Counted from the stretch's first letter, positions 34,575 through 45,207 are shown. The stretch is DNA of 64,000 nt from Paenibacillus luteus (GCF_006542765.1 NZ_SKCD01000033.1:124001-188000); one strand, 5' to 3'. Translations and numbers: made by a program. The notes: generated from the sequence alone by a model not told the origin.

Positions 34575-36305
34575 ATGAAGAAGTGGCTTTCGGTCTTATT
34601 GGTACTATCATTTATGCTCGCAATTGCGGCATGTTCGGGCAACAACACGAACAAGGGAACAAATTCTCCGGCAACCAACAAGCCGGGCAATGAACCTGTC
34701 CAAACGGAAGAGGGCAATAAAGAAGGTTTTGTAGACGGGAAATATACGACACCGATTACATTGACGACGGTTTGGGGACTTAACCAAAACGGTTCCGTCT
34801 TTAAAGAAGGCGAATCGATCGAGGATAATGTACATACCCGTCTGATCAAAGAAAGACTAGGCATTGACATTAAATACAACTGGGTAGTTACGAACACGAA
34901 TGACGCTTACAAAACGAAGCTGCGCCTGATGCTGTCATCCGGCGAGGAAATGCCTGACGTGGTTACCTACCGCGGAGACATGGAAACGGTTAATATGCTG
35001 ATTGACTCCGGCCAATTTATGCCAATTGGCGATCTGGTGGACAAATACGCAAGCGATACGTATAAAGCAGGTCTTGATCTAGATCCAACGATCTGGCTGC
35101 CAATTAGCCGCGGTGGAGAGAAATTGGCGCTGCCGATTCTCGATTACGCTTACAACGCGGACCATGTGATGTGGATTCGTGAAGATTGGCTGACGAAGCT
35201 GAATCTTAAAGCGCCAACGACGCTTGCTGAGATGGAAACCGTGATGGATGCATTCGTTAATGGCGATCCGGACGGTGACAGCAAGAAAAACACGATCGGC
35301 CTTGCCACGGGCTTCAAAAACGGCTTCGCTAACTGGATGACCGATATCGGTTTTGTGTTCGGCGCGAACGGTACGATGCCAGGCCAATGGAATCTTGCGG
35401 CTGACGGTACTCTTGAGCATGGCTCTATCAATCCGGCAGCTAAGGATGCCCTTTCTACTTTGAAAACTTGGCTGGAAAAAGGCTACATTTCGCAAGATTC
35501 CGCTTTGCTTGACGAATCGACAGGCTCCGAGCTGTTTACGAAAGGCGAAGCAGGCATTATGTTCGGACCGAACTGGCTTCCAGCTTGGCCATTCCCGGAT
35601 CTTCTGAACAATGTACCGGGTTCGAAATACAAAGCTTATCCGGTTCCTGCAGGTCCTAATGGCAAAATCGGTTCCGCAGGCGGAAATCCTCCTGCCAATG
35701 GTTACCTATTCGTAAACAAAAAAGCAAAAAATCCGGAAGCTATTTTGCACTACTATAACTGGTTCTTCGAAAATATGGCTAACCCGCAGCCGGGCAGCGA
35801 GTTCGAGAAGGGCTTCGCGGAAGGCTACGATTACGCAACGCTTCCTGACGGATCGATTACGGCTGATATCGCGAACCACCCTGATCTCTTCCCAGGTCTG
35901 AAGGATCAAACGGCGCCACCGCTTTACTACACGCTGACTTATGAAGGCGCTCGTATTCCAACGCTATACGCAGAGACACATGTTAAGCTTGCTGGCGGCG
36001 CAGAGGCGGTAACGCCTTACGAGAAGCAAGAGTTCAATACCCGTCTTAAAGAGAACACCGATGCGATGAAAGTTGTCATGGACCAAAAGGATATCCGCAT
36101 GAAAAACTACTATATGGGACCTTTGACTGAAACGATGCAAAGCAAAAATGAACTGCTTAACAAATTGCTGAACGAAACGTTTAACAAAATTATTTATGGA
36201 CAACAACCGCTGGAGTCTTTTGATACGATGGTTGCTAACTGGAAAAAATCAGGCGGCGAGCAAATTACGAAAGAAGTCAACGATTGGTACAACAGCGTAA
36301 AATAA
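34575..36305 (+). CDS. Extracellular sugar-binding lipoprotein of the ABC transporter
   Basis: This 576-residue lipoprotein has a signal peptide ending in LAIAAC (lipidated Cys at about residue 20), an Asn/Thr-rich linker, and the LplA-type solute-binding fold (for example MLSSGEEMPDVVTYRGD and LSTLKTWLEKGYISQDS). It should capture the sugar for the two permeases. The 127-bp gap after the second permease may hold a separate ribosome site or promoter; GGGGGT lies 7 nt before the ATG. In many loci the binding protein is first; here it is last of the three, next to the glucanase. Confidence 0.91.
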   Translation: MKKWLSVLLVLSFMLAIAACSGNNTNKGTNSPATNKPGNEPVQTEEGNKEGFVDGKYTTPITLTTVWGLNQNGSVFKEGESIEDNVHTRLIKERLGIDIKYNWVVTNTNDAYKTKLRLMLSSGEEMPDVVTYRGDMETVNMLIDSGQFMPIGDLVDKYASDTYKAGLDLDPTIWLPISRGGEKLALPILDYAYNADHVMWIREDWLTKLNLKAPTTLAEMETVMDAFVNGDPDGDSKKNTIGLATGFKNGFANWMTDIGFVFGANGTMPGQWNLAADGTLEHGSINPAAKDALSTLKTWLEKGYISQDSALLDESTGSELFTKGEAGIMFGPNWLPAWPFPDLLNNVPGSKYKAYPVPAGPNGKIGSAGGNPPANGYLFVNKKAKNPEAILHYYNWFFENMANPQPGSEFEKGFAEGYDYATLPDGSITADIANHPDLFPGLKDQTAPPLYYTLTYEGARIPTLYAETHVKLAGGAEAVTPYEKQEFNTRLKENTDAMKVVMDQKDIRMKNYYMGPLTETMQSKNELLNKLLNETFNKIIYGQQPLESFDTMVANWKKSGGEQITKEVNDWYNSVK

Positions 36306-36360
36306 ACCGGCAGCTTTGAAGCGGTTCATTTGCTGGAAGCATGATTAACTAACCGAGCGA

Positions 36361-36416
36361 ACAGCCTGTCACTTTGCAGTTTCATCATTGAGCTGTAAGG
36401 AGCAGGCTGTTTTCTT
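36361..36416 (+). terminator. Possible terminator after the binding protein
   Basis: ACAGCCTG (36361-36368) pairs with CAGGCTGT (36403-36410), followed by TTTCTT; the loop is long, about 34 nt. Confidence 0.45.
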
Positions 36417-36474
36417 AAAGTGCGAAGTAAGCGTTTCCATTTATTGGATCAAGAGGAAAGGGAGTAGGAGAAGC

Positions 36475-39400
36475 ATGAATAAACGGTTCATTTCGATCGT
36501 ATTGGTATTTATGATGTTAACGAGCAGCTTACCGGCAGTTGGCGCAGCAGCCTCCTCTGCCGAACCATCGGCAGCGACGCATTGGGGGGAAGCCTCTTTG
36601 CAAAAATGGATTTCCAAGGGGATGCTGGGCGGTTATCCGGATGGGAGCATTCAGCCGGATCGCCAAGTGACGCGGGCGGAATTTGCGAAACTGGTCAATG
36701 CTGTATTTCGCTTGGGAGCCAAGGGCGAAGGGGCATTCGCGGATGTTGCCTCTGACGCTTGGTACAGCAAGGATATTCTGGCGGTCAAAGAAGCCGGCGT
36801 GATCTCGGGTTACCCGGATGGCAGCTTCAAGCCTGATGCTCCGATTACAAGGCAGGATGCGGCGAAAATAACGGCCGAGCTGTTCCAGCTGCAAACGGTA
36901 GGGAATGATCCCTTGTCCGGCTTCGCAGATCGCAATCAGGTGCAGTCCTACGCAAAGGAGTCGCTTGAGCGCTTGCTCGCGGGTGGATACATAAAAGGTT
37001 ATCCCGATCAAACGATACGTCCGCAGAAGGCCATCACTCGCGCAGAAGCGATCGCGCTGCTAGACCGCTTGGCGGCCGAGGTTGTGAATGCGGCTGGCAG
37101 CTACGATGGGTTGAACGTTTCCGGCAGCGCTGTCATTAATACATCGGACGTTAAAGTGAACCAAGCGGTCATTAAAGGCGACTTGTTTCTGACGCCGGGC
37201 ATCGGCGAAGGGGATGTCTATTTAACGGATGTGGAAGTGCTCGGCACGGTCTACGTTCAAGGTGGCGGAATCAACAGCATTCATTTTATCAATTCAAAGC
37301 TGAATAAGCTTGCTGTAAATAGAACGGACGGCAAGGTGCGCGTCGTATTGTCCAGCAAGACTAACGTGCAGGAGCTCACGGTCGATACCGATGCGATTAT
37401 TGAAATCGGAGAAGATGCAAGCAGCGACTCCTTGACGGTAGGTGAGACCGCAACAGGAACCGAAATCAGGGTTCAGGGAAATGTGAAGCAAGTGAAAAAC
37501 AGGGGCACGGGCACTTTATTGAACGGCAGAAGCTTAAATAAAGGAAGCGAAGCGTCTGTACAAAATGGAGTCGTAAAAGATGGATCTGCGACATCTGGCG
37601 GTGGCGGCGGAGGATCAACACCTGCTCCAGAGGTAACACCGAGCCCAACCGCTGCGCCGACGGCAACGCCAACAGCATCGCCTACGACAGAACCAACGGC
37701 ATCACCAACGATAGAACCGACGGCATCGCCTACCCCATCTCCTACGGCAGAGCCGAAGGATGAGTGGAAGCTCATATGGAATGATGAGTTCGACGGAAGT
37801 GGTGACAATGTGGACACCAACGGCGTCGATTTGGATAAATGGGCCTACCAGCTTGGTACAGGGGCACAGTATGGCCTGGACGGCTGGGGAAATAACGAAG
37901 AGCAATTTTACCGTGCCGATAATCTTTTGGTTAAAGATGGAACCTTGACGATTACGGCCAAAAATGAAGCCCATGAAGGGAAACCCTATACATCAGGCAG
38001 GCTGTATACTCAGCCGACTTTTACTAAAACGTATGGTAAATTCGAGGCACGCATGAAACTTCCTGTTGGAGAGGGCATTTGGCCTGCTTTTTGGATGATG
38101 CCTGCGGAAAGTGAATATGGCGTCTGGGCGGCATCGGGAGAGATCGACATTATGGAGGCGCGTGGACGTCTTCCTAAAGAGGTCGGCGGGACGATCCACT
38201 ACGGCAGAAACTGGCCGAACAACAAAGCGACCGGAGACGAATACGAATTCGGCGAAAATACGGATATAACCGATTTCCATACTTATGGAGTAGAGTGGGA
38301 GCCGGGTGAAATTCGCTGGTACGTAGACGGAGGATTGTATCAGAAGCTGAACAATTGGGATAGCTGGGGTGCAAATCAACCTTCCAAATACGCTTTTCCC
38401 GCTCCATTTGATAAGCCTTTTTACATGATCTTGAATTTGGCGGTTGGCGGCAATTATGATGGCGGGCGCCGGCCAAATCCATCAGACTTGCCGGCAAAGA
38501 TGGAAGTGGATTATGTCCGTGTTTATGACATTGCGAGCAGGCCTTACAAAACGCCGGTAGAGCCGAGCTTTGAATCAGAGCCTTATCCTGCGCAATACAA
38601 AGAGCCGATTGCAGGCAATTTTGTTCACGATATGGATTACAAAGAACCATTCACAAATATTGCAGAGCCTGATCAGGTATTGAACACGAACTTTTGGAAC
38701 TTTGTGCACGTGAGTACGTTCCAAGGAAACGGCTCGATTTCGGTTGAACCGTTTGGCGGCGTGAATTTTGCTAAAGCAGACATAACGTCAGGCGGCAATG
38801 CCACACACGCGGTACAGCTGATCCAGAACGTGACACTGGGCAAAGGACGCTGGTATAAGCTGAGGTTTGATGCCAAATCAAATGCTAACCGTAATATGAC
38901 GGTGAAGTTTGGGGGCGGCGAAAACCGCGGCTGGACAACGTATTCAGACAGCTTGGAAGCGAGGCTGTCGAATAGCTTGCAGTCTTACGAGATGTTGTTC
39001 CAAATGGGAGCCGAGACCGACACGCTGGCAAGGCTGGAGTTCAACTTGGGGCTGAGCACAAGCCCGATTTGGCTCGGAAACGTAAAGGTAGAGGAAACTA
39101 CCGCTCCAGACCCTTTTCAAGATAACGATCCGAAAGAGCCGCTGAACGGAAACCATGTCTACAACGGTACCTTTGATCTTGGCCGAGTGGACCGGATGAC
39201 CTATTGGAATTTATCGGCGGAAGGGGCAAATGCTACAGGCTCTGTTGATCCGGCAGTCCGGGAGCTTAAGGTTGCCATTGGCGATGGCGGAGTAGTGCCA
39301 GGAGCGGTTAAGCTGACACAGTCCGGCATTAACCTTTTGGAAGACAATGAATATAAGCTGACATTCAAGGCGAGGGCTGCATCGGAGAGAACGATTCAAG

Positions 39401-42400
39401 CTGCCGTGACCCGACTGGATGGGACCATTTATGCGGGTCCGGAAACGTTTGCGCTGACAACCGATATGAAGGAGCATACGCTGCTGTTCACAATGGATCA
39501 GCCGACCGACGTGCTGGGCCAACTCGTCTTTATGCTTGGCGGCCATCAAGCTGATGTCTATTTGGACGACGTAAAGATTGTTCGCTTGACGAACAACAAC
39601 GTTGGAGAGCTTGCGCTGAAGAATCAATTTCCAGTTAAAAACGGTGATTTCTCCAACGGGAAAGCTAGCTGGGGCGAGCATGTACAAGGTCGCTATGACG
39701 GCTGGGGCTCAAACGCGGCCTTTACACCACAAAACGGCGAATTAAAAATAGCGATTGCCAGCGAAGGCAATAATCCGTGGGATGTCATGCTGATGCAAAC
39801 GGATTTTGACCTGTTCAAGGGTAATACCTATAAGGTCTCGCTGGATGTCAGCTCTTCGAAAAACCGCGAGATGGAGCTCGTTATCGATGCGAATAACCAG
39901 CGGTATTTGTCCGAGAAGGTACAGCTTACGAATGAGAAGCAAACGTTTAGTTATGAGCTGGCGGTGCAAGCGGACATTACGCCATCCTTGAAGCTGCTGC
40001 TTGGCAAGCTGGAAGGGGCCGCGGTCATTGGCGCACATGATGTTATCGTTGATAACATTCATGTGGAGCTGAAGGACGCAAGGACACGTGCGTTTCCGCT
40101 CCAAAATGGTTATTTTGACGCGGGCATGCAGGGTTGGAGCACTCATATACAAGGGAAATACGATGGTACCTCTGACGCGGTGATCACTGCGGAACAGGGA
40201 GCGGCTAAGTTGGCGATTGCCAATACGGGCGCTAATCCGTGGGATATTATTTTGCAGCAGGAAGCGCTTGGCTTATTGAAAGGCAAAACCTACGTTGTAT
40301 CATTCGCGGCAAGAGCGAGCACGCCGCGGACGGTAGAGGCGGTCGTCGAAAATAGCGCCAATGTCCGTTTCCTTAATGAGAAAGTGCAGATCGATAATGT
40401 AACGCAAACCTACAGCTACGAATTTACGATGGAAAAGGATGAGCTGGCAGCGATCAAGCTGCTTATGGGCAAACAGCCGGGCAGTCCGGCAGGAGCTCAT
40501 GATGTATGGATCGATAATGTTCGTCTAGAGCTTAAGGGCGCTAAAGAAGCAACAGGAGAAAAAGCGCGCAGCACAAATGATATCACGCTGCCGCTGCCTC
40601 CCGTGCTTTCGCCAGATGCGTCCGACAACGCGATTGGCAATGATATTGACATAACTTTCATTGATAACGAAGCATGGAGAAACGCGATTACGGATGTTTT
40701 TGTGGATGGAACGAGAATATCGGAGCAGGCTTATCAGCTTGCGGCAGGCAAACTGACCATCGATAAGGGGCAATTTGCAACGGCGAAGGCCTATCAGCTG
40801 ATGATTAAAGCGGCCGGCTTTGAGAATGCGCGCGTAACGCAGGACATTCAGGCTGAAATCATGTGGAGCTTGGTTTGGTCTGATGAGTTTGACGGAAGCG
40901 GCACCAATGTGGACACAAATGGTGTCAACCTCGACAAATGGGCCTATCAGCAGGGCAATGGCAGTGAGTATGGCGTCGCAAACTGGGGCAACAACGAGGA
41001 GCAATATTATAGAAAGGAAAACATTAAGGTCGAGAACGGGCAGCTGGTGATTGAAGCCAAAAACGATGGTTTTGGCGGCAAACCTTATACGTCTGGCCGT
41101 CTATGGACCAGTCCGACGTTCAGCAAGGCTTACGGCAAATTCGAAGCGCGGATAAAGCTTCCTGCAGGTGAAGGGATTTGGCCGGCCTTTTGGATGATGC
41201 CGAAGGACAGCGAGTACGGCGGCTGGGCATCTTCTGGCGAGATTGACATTATGGAAGCGCGCGGACGGGTGCTTGGCGAAGTCGACGGAACGATCCATTA
41301 TGGCAAAAATGCGCCGAATAACAAGGCAACAGGCTCGCAATATCATTTTCCGGAAGGAGAAGACATTACAAGCTTCCATACTTATTCGGTGGAATGGGAG
41401 CCAGGCGAGCTGCGCTGGTATGTGGATGGGAATTTGTATCAAACCATCAACGATTGGCATAGCTGGGGTGCGGACCAACCGGATAAATATGCGTTCCCTG
41501 CACCGTTCGATAAGGAGTTTTACATTATTCTTAACATGGCGATAGGCGGCAATTACGACGGCGGCCGCAAGCCGGACCCGTCGCTGCTTCCGGCGCAAAT
41601 GGAAGTAGACTATGTGCGGGCTTATGAGCTGACGGGCCGGCCTTATAAGCAGCCAGTTGAGCCGACGCTCGTGAAGGATACGTTTCCGCAAAATGGGAAA
41701 AAGGCGATTGATGGAAATTTTATTTATGATCCTGCCTTTACGAAGGGTGTTAAAGACATAACGGCTGCTAATCCGGATATGGATATGAATAATTGGAATT
41801 TCCTGCATGGCGCCGAATTTGGCGGAGCAGGCCAGGTATCGGTCGTAACGAGCGACGGCGCGCCTTTTGCCAAAGTAGATATTACGAGTGGGGGCAACGT
41901 GCCTTATTCGCTACAGCTCATTCAATATGTCACGCTCGTGAAGGGGCAGGCGTACAAAATCAGCTTTGATGCGAAAGCCTCCGCGCCTCGCAGCATGAGC
42001 GTGAAGTTTGGGGGGGACGCCAATAGCGGCTGGGGCATTTATTCCGACAATTTCGATCCTTCGCTCAAGGAACAGCTGGGCCATTACGAATATCGTTTCC
42101 TGATGACTGCTGACACGAATGCTGCAGCACGCATTGAATTTAATTTAGGCCAAAACATCAACGACGTGTGGATCGGCAATGTTCGCTTGGAGGAGATCGA
42201 TGAGCTGAACGAGCCGGGCGCAGCGAAAATACCGCTGAACAACGGCAATCATTTATACAATGGCGGGTTTGATCTGGGCACGATGGACCGTATGCTTTAC
42301 TGGAACACTAGCGTGACGGATGCGGCATCTGCGGTTCTTGGAGTCGATCCGGCAACACGCAAGCTGAATGCAGCGATTTCGAATGGCGGAGCAAACGCTG

Positions 42401-45108
42401 CTTCGATTCGATTAATTCAGAAGGGAATTAATTTGCTCCAGAAGGATTCTTATGAACTAACCTTCGATGCCAAAGCTTCGGCAACGCGCACGCTGGAGGT
42501 CCAGTTCAAAAGCAAGGATGGCTCGGTGGTCTATTCCGGACCGCATGCCATTCACTTGGAGACGGCGAACGAGTCTCACAAAATAACCTTTACGATGCCG
42601 GCAGGATTGTCTGACGAGGAAGGACAGTTGGAGTTCTTGCTTGGCGGCAGCGATGCGGATGTTCAGCTCGACAATGTTAAGCTGCTCAGAACAACGAACT
42701 TAAACGTGGACTTCACGGGCATTGAGCTGTTCCCGCTCAAAAATGGCGATTTCTCTTATGGCCTAAGCGGCTGGGAGCCATTCACGCAAGGCGGAGCAGC
42801 GGTGTTCACAGAATCGGATGGAGCGGCAAAAATAGCGGTTACTAATGTTGGCGCCGAAGCGTGGAACGTCATGTTCAACCAGTCCAATCTGAGCTTGGCT
42901 AAGGGAATGACGTATGTGCTTTCTTTTGACGCTAAATCGTCCGTCATTCGTGACATCGAGGCGGCACTGGAAAACGCGGCATATGTCAGACGTTTTTATT
43001 CCGGGCCACTAGTGCTGTCCCCGACGATGCAGCATTTTGAATTCACGTTCAAAATGGCCGCTGACGATAATGTGGCGCTAAAGTTTTTGCTAGGCAAAAC
43101 CATGCAAAGCGCGGCAGGCCCGCATGATGTTATTTTCGATAATGTCGTGTTGGAAGTAAAGGATGCGCCAGTGTTGCGTCCGCCGACTTTAATACCGGAT
43201 ACGACTGCCAACCGTGTGGGTCAGCCGGTAGGAATTAAATTTTCAGACAAAGCGGCATGGAGAGAAGCCATTCAAACGATTGAAGTGAATGGCGCAGCGC
43301 TAGCCGCTAACCAATTTACGGTACAGTCAGGCAGCATCGTTATTGATCCAGCTTTGTTCACTACGGATAGATCCTATTCCATCAAAATTAAGGCGGAAGG
43401 CTTCGGAGATGCCAGCGTAAGCCAAGTGATGTTCGCGGCTGACGGCAATCTGGTGCTTAACGGCGAGATGTCTAATGGCTCTACTAACTGGACATTCTGG
43501 TTTGGTGACAGGGGCGATTCGGAATACGTACCTGAGAATGGCGCGGCTCGCGTAGATATTCATTATCATGGCGGGATGCATCCGGAGTGGAATGTGCCGA
43601 TCAGTTGGTCGACGCAGTTCTCGCAAAGCGGCATCAAGCTGGAGGCAGGCAAAGCCTACGAGCTTAGCTTTAATGCATGGTCAACGGTTAACCGTCCCAT
43701 CGCGGCTGAATTGACGGGCTATAACAACAACCAAACCGTTCATTTTAATATTTCGGAAGACCAAGCGGCAGTTTACAAAAGAAGCCTGACTCCGTCAGCT
43801 AACGTGAATTTAACGCTCAAGTTTTTGCTAGGCAATGTCATTAATGGGGCGAATGTTACGCCTGACGGTCCGCATACCATCTTCATCGATAATGTTGTAA
43901 TTAGGGAGGTTGTCGCTCCGCCTGCGTTGACCGCAGATAGTACGGATAATAAAGTGGGGCAGCCGATTGAGCTTGCCTTCGCTGATCAGCAGGCATGGCG
44001 CGATAAAATTACTCAAGTTACGATTGACAACGTTAATGTGCCACCAGGCAGTTATACGGTGGAAGCAGGTAAGATTAGGCTGGATGCCTTATTATTTCCT
44101 GCTATCAAGACCTATGCGATTGCAATTTCGGCAGCCGGGTACGGGATTAGTGAAGTACAGCAGCAAGTGAAGACAGCCGCGGCCAATGTTGCACTGTACA
44201 AAGCGGCAACGGCATCAAGCAGCGCTCAAGCAGCTGGCAACGCGACTGACGGTAAATCGGGCACGCGATGGGAATCGGCCGTTTCCGATCCGCAGTGGAT
44301 TGCCGTTGATCTAAATGGCGTTTACAAGCTGGAGAGCGTCGTCTTGAATTGGGAGGGTGCCTTTGGCAAGGCCTACAAGCTGCAAATCTCTTCTGCCGAT
44401 ATACCGGGTGAAGGCGATTGGAGCGATGTATTTACTGAAAACGCCGGCAACGGAGGCCTCGACAATATTACGTTGAACGGGCAAGAAGCCAAGCACATTC
44501 GGTTGCTTGGAAGCGCACGGGGGACGCCATACGGTTATTCCCTATGGGAGTTTGAGGTTTATGGCTCATGGATTAGCGGCGGGGGAGGCGGTACGGACCC
44601 GGGCACTGATCCAGGCACTGACCCAGGCACTGACCCAGGTCCAAACCCTGGAACAGGCCCAGTGTCATCGAATTTAGCTCTTAACAAAACCGTGGTGGCC
44701 TCGAGCTTTAACGCTGTATTCCAGCCTAGCCTATTGACCGATGGAAGAATGGATACAAGATGGGAAGCAAATTGGGAGGCTAATCAAACGTCTCCATTTT
44801 TGCCCGAATGGTTCTATGTTGATTTGAACAGTGTTGAGTCGATCGGCAAGCTGGTATTGACATGGGAAACAGCTTATGGCAAGGCATTGGATATTCAAGT
44901 AGCAGCCGAAGGAAGCGATTTATCCGAAAGCAGCGCGGATTGGAAGACCGTGCAGTCTTTGGATCGTGAGCTAGCGGTTGCAGGCAAGTTTGAAGAAACC
45001 GTTACGCTGACCAGCAGTGCATCTGCGAGATATGTGCGGATACTGGTTACGAGCAAAGGGCTGCCGCCTTATGGCCCATCCTTGTATGAAATTGAAATTT
45101 ACGCGTAA
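36475..45108 (+). CDS. Giant SLH-anchored protein with two GH16 beta-glucanase domains and many carbohydrate-binding modules
   Basis: This 2877-residue exported protein has the order: signal peptide (1-31); three SLH motifs (35-80, 88-139, 150-199) for anchoring to secondary cell-wall polymers; a repetitive polymer-forming-type region (211-362); a Pro/Thr-rich linker; GH16 domain 1 (429-690) with the catalytic E556-I-D558-I-M-E561 motif; four CBM4/9-like domains (713-1356); a HID-like domain (1374-1461); GH16 domain 2 (1463-1722) with catalytic E1589-I-D1591-I-M-E1594; three more CBM4/9-like domains (1743-2232); HID-like; another CBM4/9-like; HID-like (to about 2569); and two F5/8-type discoidin domains (2571-2699 and 2732-2877) separated by a GTDP-repeat linker. 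Both GH16 domains keep the catalytic glutamates and look like beta-1,3-glucanases (laminarinases). Start is ATG 36475 after GGAAAGGGAG. It follows the ABC transporter, so the locus looks like a beta-glucan capture and uptake system. Confidence 0.93.
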   Translation: MNKRFISIVLVFMMLTSSLPAVGAAASSAEPSAATHWGEASLQKWISKGMLGGYPDGSIQPDRQVTRAEFAKLVNAVFRLGAKGEGAFADVASDAWYSKDILAVKEAGVISGYPDGSFKPDAPITRQDAAKITAELFQLQTVGNDPLSGFADRNQVQSYAKESLERLLAGGYIKGYPDQTIRPQKAITRAEAIALLDRLAAEVVNAAGSYDGLNVSGSAVINTSDVKVNQAVIKGDLFLTPGIGEGDVYLTDVEVLGTVYVQGGGINSIHFINSKLNKLAVNRTDGKVRVVLSSKTNVQELTVDTDAIIEIGEDASSDSLTVGETATGTEIRVQGNVKQVKNRGTGTLLNGRSLNKGSEASVQNGVVKDGSATSGGGGGGSTPAPEVTPSPTAAPTATPTASPTTEPTASPTIEPTASPTPSPTAEPKDEWKLIWNDEFDGSGDNVDTNGVDLDKWAYQLGTGAQYGLDGWGNNEEQFYRADNLLVKDGTLTITAKNEAHEGKPYTSGRLYTQPTFTKTYGKFEARMKLPVGEGIWPAFWMMPAESEYGVWAASGEIDIMEARGRLPKEVGGTIHYGRNWPNNKATGDEYEFGENTDITDFHTYGVEWEPGEIRWYVDGGLYQKLNNWDSWGANQPSKYAFPAPFDKPFYMILNLAVGGNYDGGRRPNPSDLPAKMEVDYVRVYDIASRPYKTPVEPSFESEPYPAQYKEPIAGNFVHDMDYKEPFTNIAEPDQVLNTNFWNFVHVSTFQGNGSISVEPFGGVNFAKADITSGGNATHAVQLIQNVTLGKGRWYKLRFDAKSNANRNMTVKFGGGENRGWTTYSDSLEARLSNSLQSYEMLFQMGAETDTLARLEFNLGLSTSPIWLGNVKVEETTAPDPFQDNDPKEPLNGNHVYNGTFDLGRVDRMTYWNLSAEGANATGSVDPAVRELKVAIGDGGVVPGAVKLTQSGINLLEDNEYKLTFKARAASERTIQAAVTRLDGTIYAGPETFALTTDMKEHTLLFTMDQPTDVLGQLVFMLGGHQADVYLDDVKIVRLTNNNVGELALKNQFPVKNGDFSNGKASWGEHVQGRYDGWGSNAAFTPQNGELKIAIASEGNNPWDVMLMQTDFDLFKGNTYKVSLDVSSSKNREMELVIDANNQRYLSEKVQLTNEKQTFSYELAVQADITPSLKLLLGKLEGAAVIGAHDVIVDNIHVELKDARTRAFPLQNGYFDAGMQGWSTHIQGKYDGTSDAVITAEQGAAKLAIANTGANPWDIILQQEALGLLKGKTYVVSFAARASTPRTVEAVVENSANVRFLNEKVQIDNVTQTYSYEFTMEKDELAAIKLLMGKQPGSPAGAHDVWIDNVRLELKGAKEATGEKARSTNDITLPLPPVLSPDASDNAIGNDIDITFIDNEAWRNAITDVFVDGTRISEQAYQLAAGKLTIDKGQFATAKAYQLMIKAAGFENARVTQDIQAEIMWSLVWSDEFDGSGTNVDTNGVNLDKWAYQQGNGSEYGVANWGNNEEQYYRKENIKVENGQLVIEAKNDGFGGKPYTSGRLWTSPTFSKAYGKFEARIKLPAGEGIWPAFWMMPKDSEYGGWASSGEIDIMEARGRVLGEVDGTIHYGKNAPNNKATGSQYHFPEGEDITSFHTYSVEWEPGELRWYVDGNLYQTINDWHSWGADQPDKYAFPAPFDKEFYIILNMAIGGNYDGGRKPDPSLLPAQMEVDYVRAYELTGRPYKQPVEPTLVKDTFPQNGKKAIDGNFIYDPAFTKGVKDITAANPDMDMNNWNFLHGAEFGGAGQVSVVTSDGAPFAKVDITSGGNVPYSLQLIQYVTLVKGQAYKISFDAKASAPRSMSVKFGGDANSGWGIYSDNFDPSLKEQLGHYEYRFLMTADTNAAARIEFNLGQNINDVWIGNVRLEEIDELNEPGAAKIPLNNGNHLYNGGFDLGTMDRMLYWNTSVTDAASAVLGVDPATRKLNAAISNGGANAASIRLIQKGINLLQKDSYELTFDAKASATRTLEVQFKSKDGSVVYSGPHAIHLETANESHKITFTMPAGLSDEEGQLEFLLGGSDADVQLDNVKLLRTTNLNVDFTGIELFPLKNGDFSYGLSGWEPFTQGGAAVFTESDGAAKIAVTNVGAEAWNVMFNQSNLSLAKGMTYVLSFDAKSSVIRDIEAALENAAYVRRFYSGPLVLSPTMQHFEFTFKMAADDNVALKFLLGKTMQSAAGPHDVIFDNVVLEVKDAPVLRPPTLIPDTTANRVGQPVGIKFSDKAAWREAIQTIEVNGAALAANQFTVQSGSIVIDPALFTTDRSYSIKIKAEGFGDASVSQVMFAADGNLVLNGEMSNGSTNWTFWFGDRGDSEYVPENGAARVDIHYHGGMHPEWNVPISWSTQFSQSGIKLEAGKAYELSFNAWSTVNRPIAAELTGYNNNQTVHFNISEDQAAVYKRSLTPSANVNLTLKFLLGNVINGANVTPDGPHTIFIDNVVIREVVAPPALTADSTDNKVGQPIELAFADQQAWRDKITQVTIDNVNVPPGSYTVEAGKIRLDALLFPAIKTYAIAISAAGYGISEVQQQVKTAAANVALYKAATASSSAQAAGNATDGKSGTRWESAVSDPQWIAVDLNGVYKLESVVLNWEGAFGKAYKLQISSADIPGEGDWSDVFTENAGNGGLDNITLNGQEAKHIRLLGSARGTPYGYSLWEFEVYGSWISGGGGGTDPGTDPGTDPGTDPGPNPGTGPVSSNLALNKTVVASSFNAVFQPSLLTDGRMDTRWEANWEANQTSPFLPEWFYVDLNSVESIGKLVLTWETAYGKALDIQVAAEGSDLSESSADWKTVQSLDRELAVAGKFEETVTLTSSASARYVRILVTSKGLPPYGPSLYEIEIYA

Positions 45109-45158
45109 TTTTATTTTCGAGTATCATGAAGTACTTTATATAACGTTCTTATACGTTA

Positions 45159-45207
45159 AAAAGAGCGTCCGTGTGCAGGTGAAATGCCTGTTTGGACGCT
45201 CTTTTGT
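45159..45207 (+). terminator. Intrinsic terminator after the GH16 gene
   Basis: AAGAGCGTCC (45161-45170) pairs with GGACGCTCTT (45194-45203), followed by a TTG-interrupted T run. Confidence 0.82.

Noticed and set aside
41101..41808. 235-codon minus-strand frame inside the GH16 gene
   Set aside because: It is antisense to a strongly conserved catalytic domain; its length results from codon bias of the GH16 gene. Similar long antisense frames occur opposite icd and the first GH16 domain.
44580..44665. GGCACTGACCCA-type direct repeats as a separate repeat element
   Set aside because: They encode the in-frame GTDPGTDPG linker between the two discoidin domains and are part of the protein.
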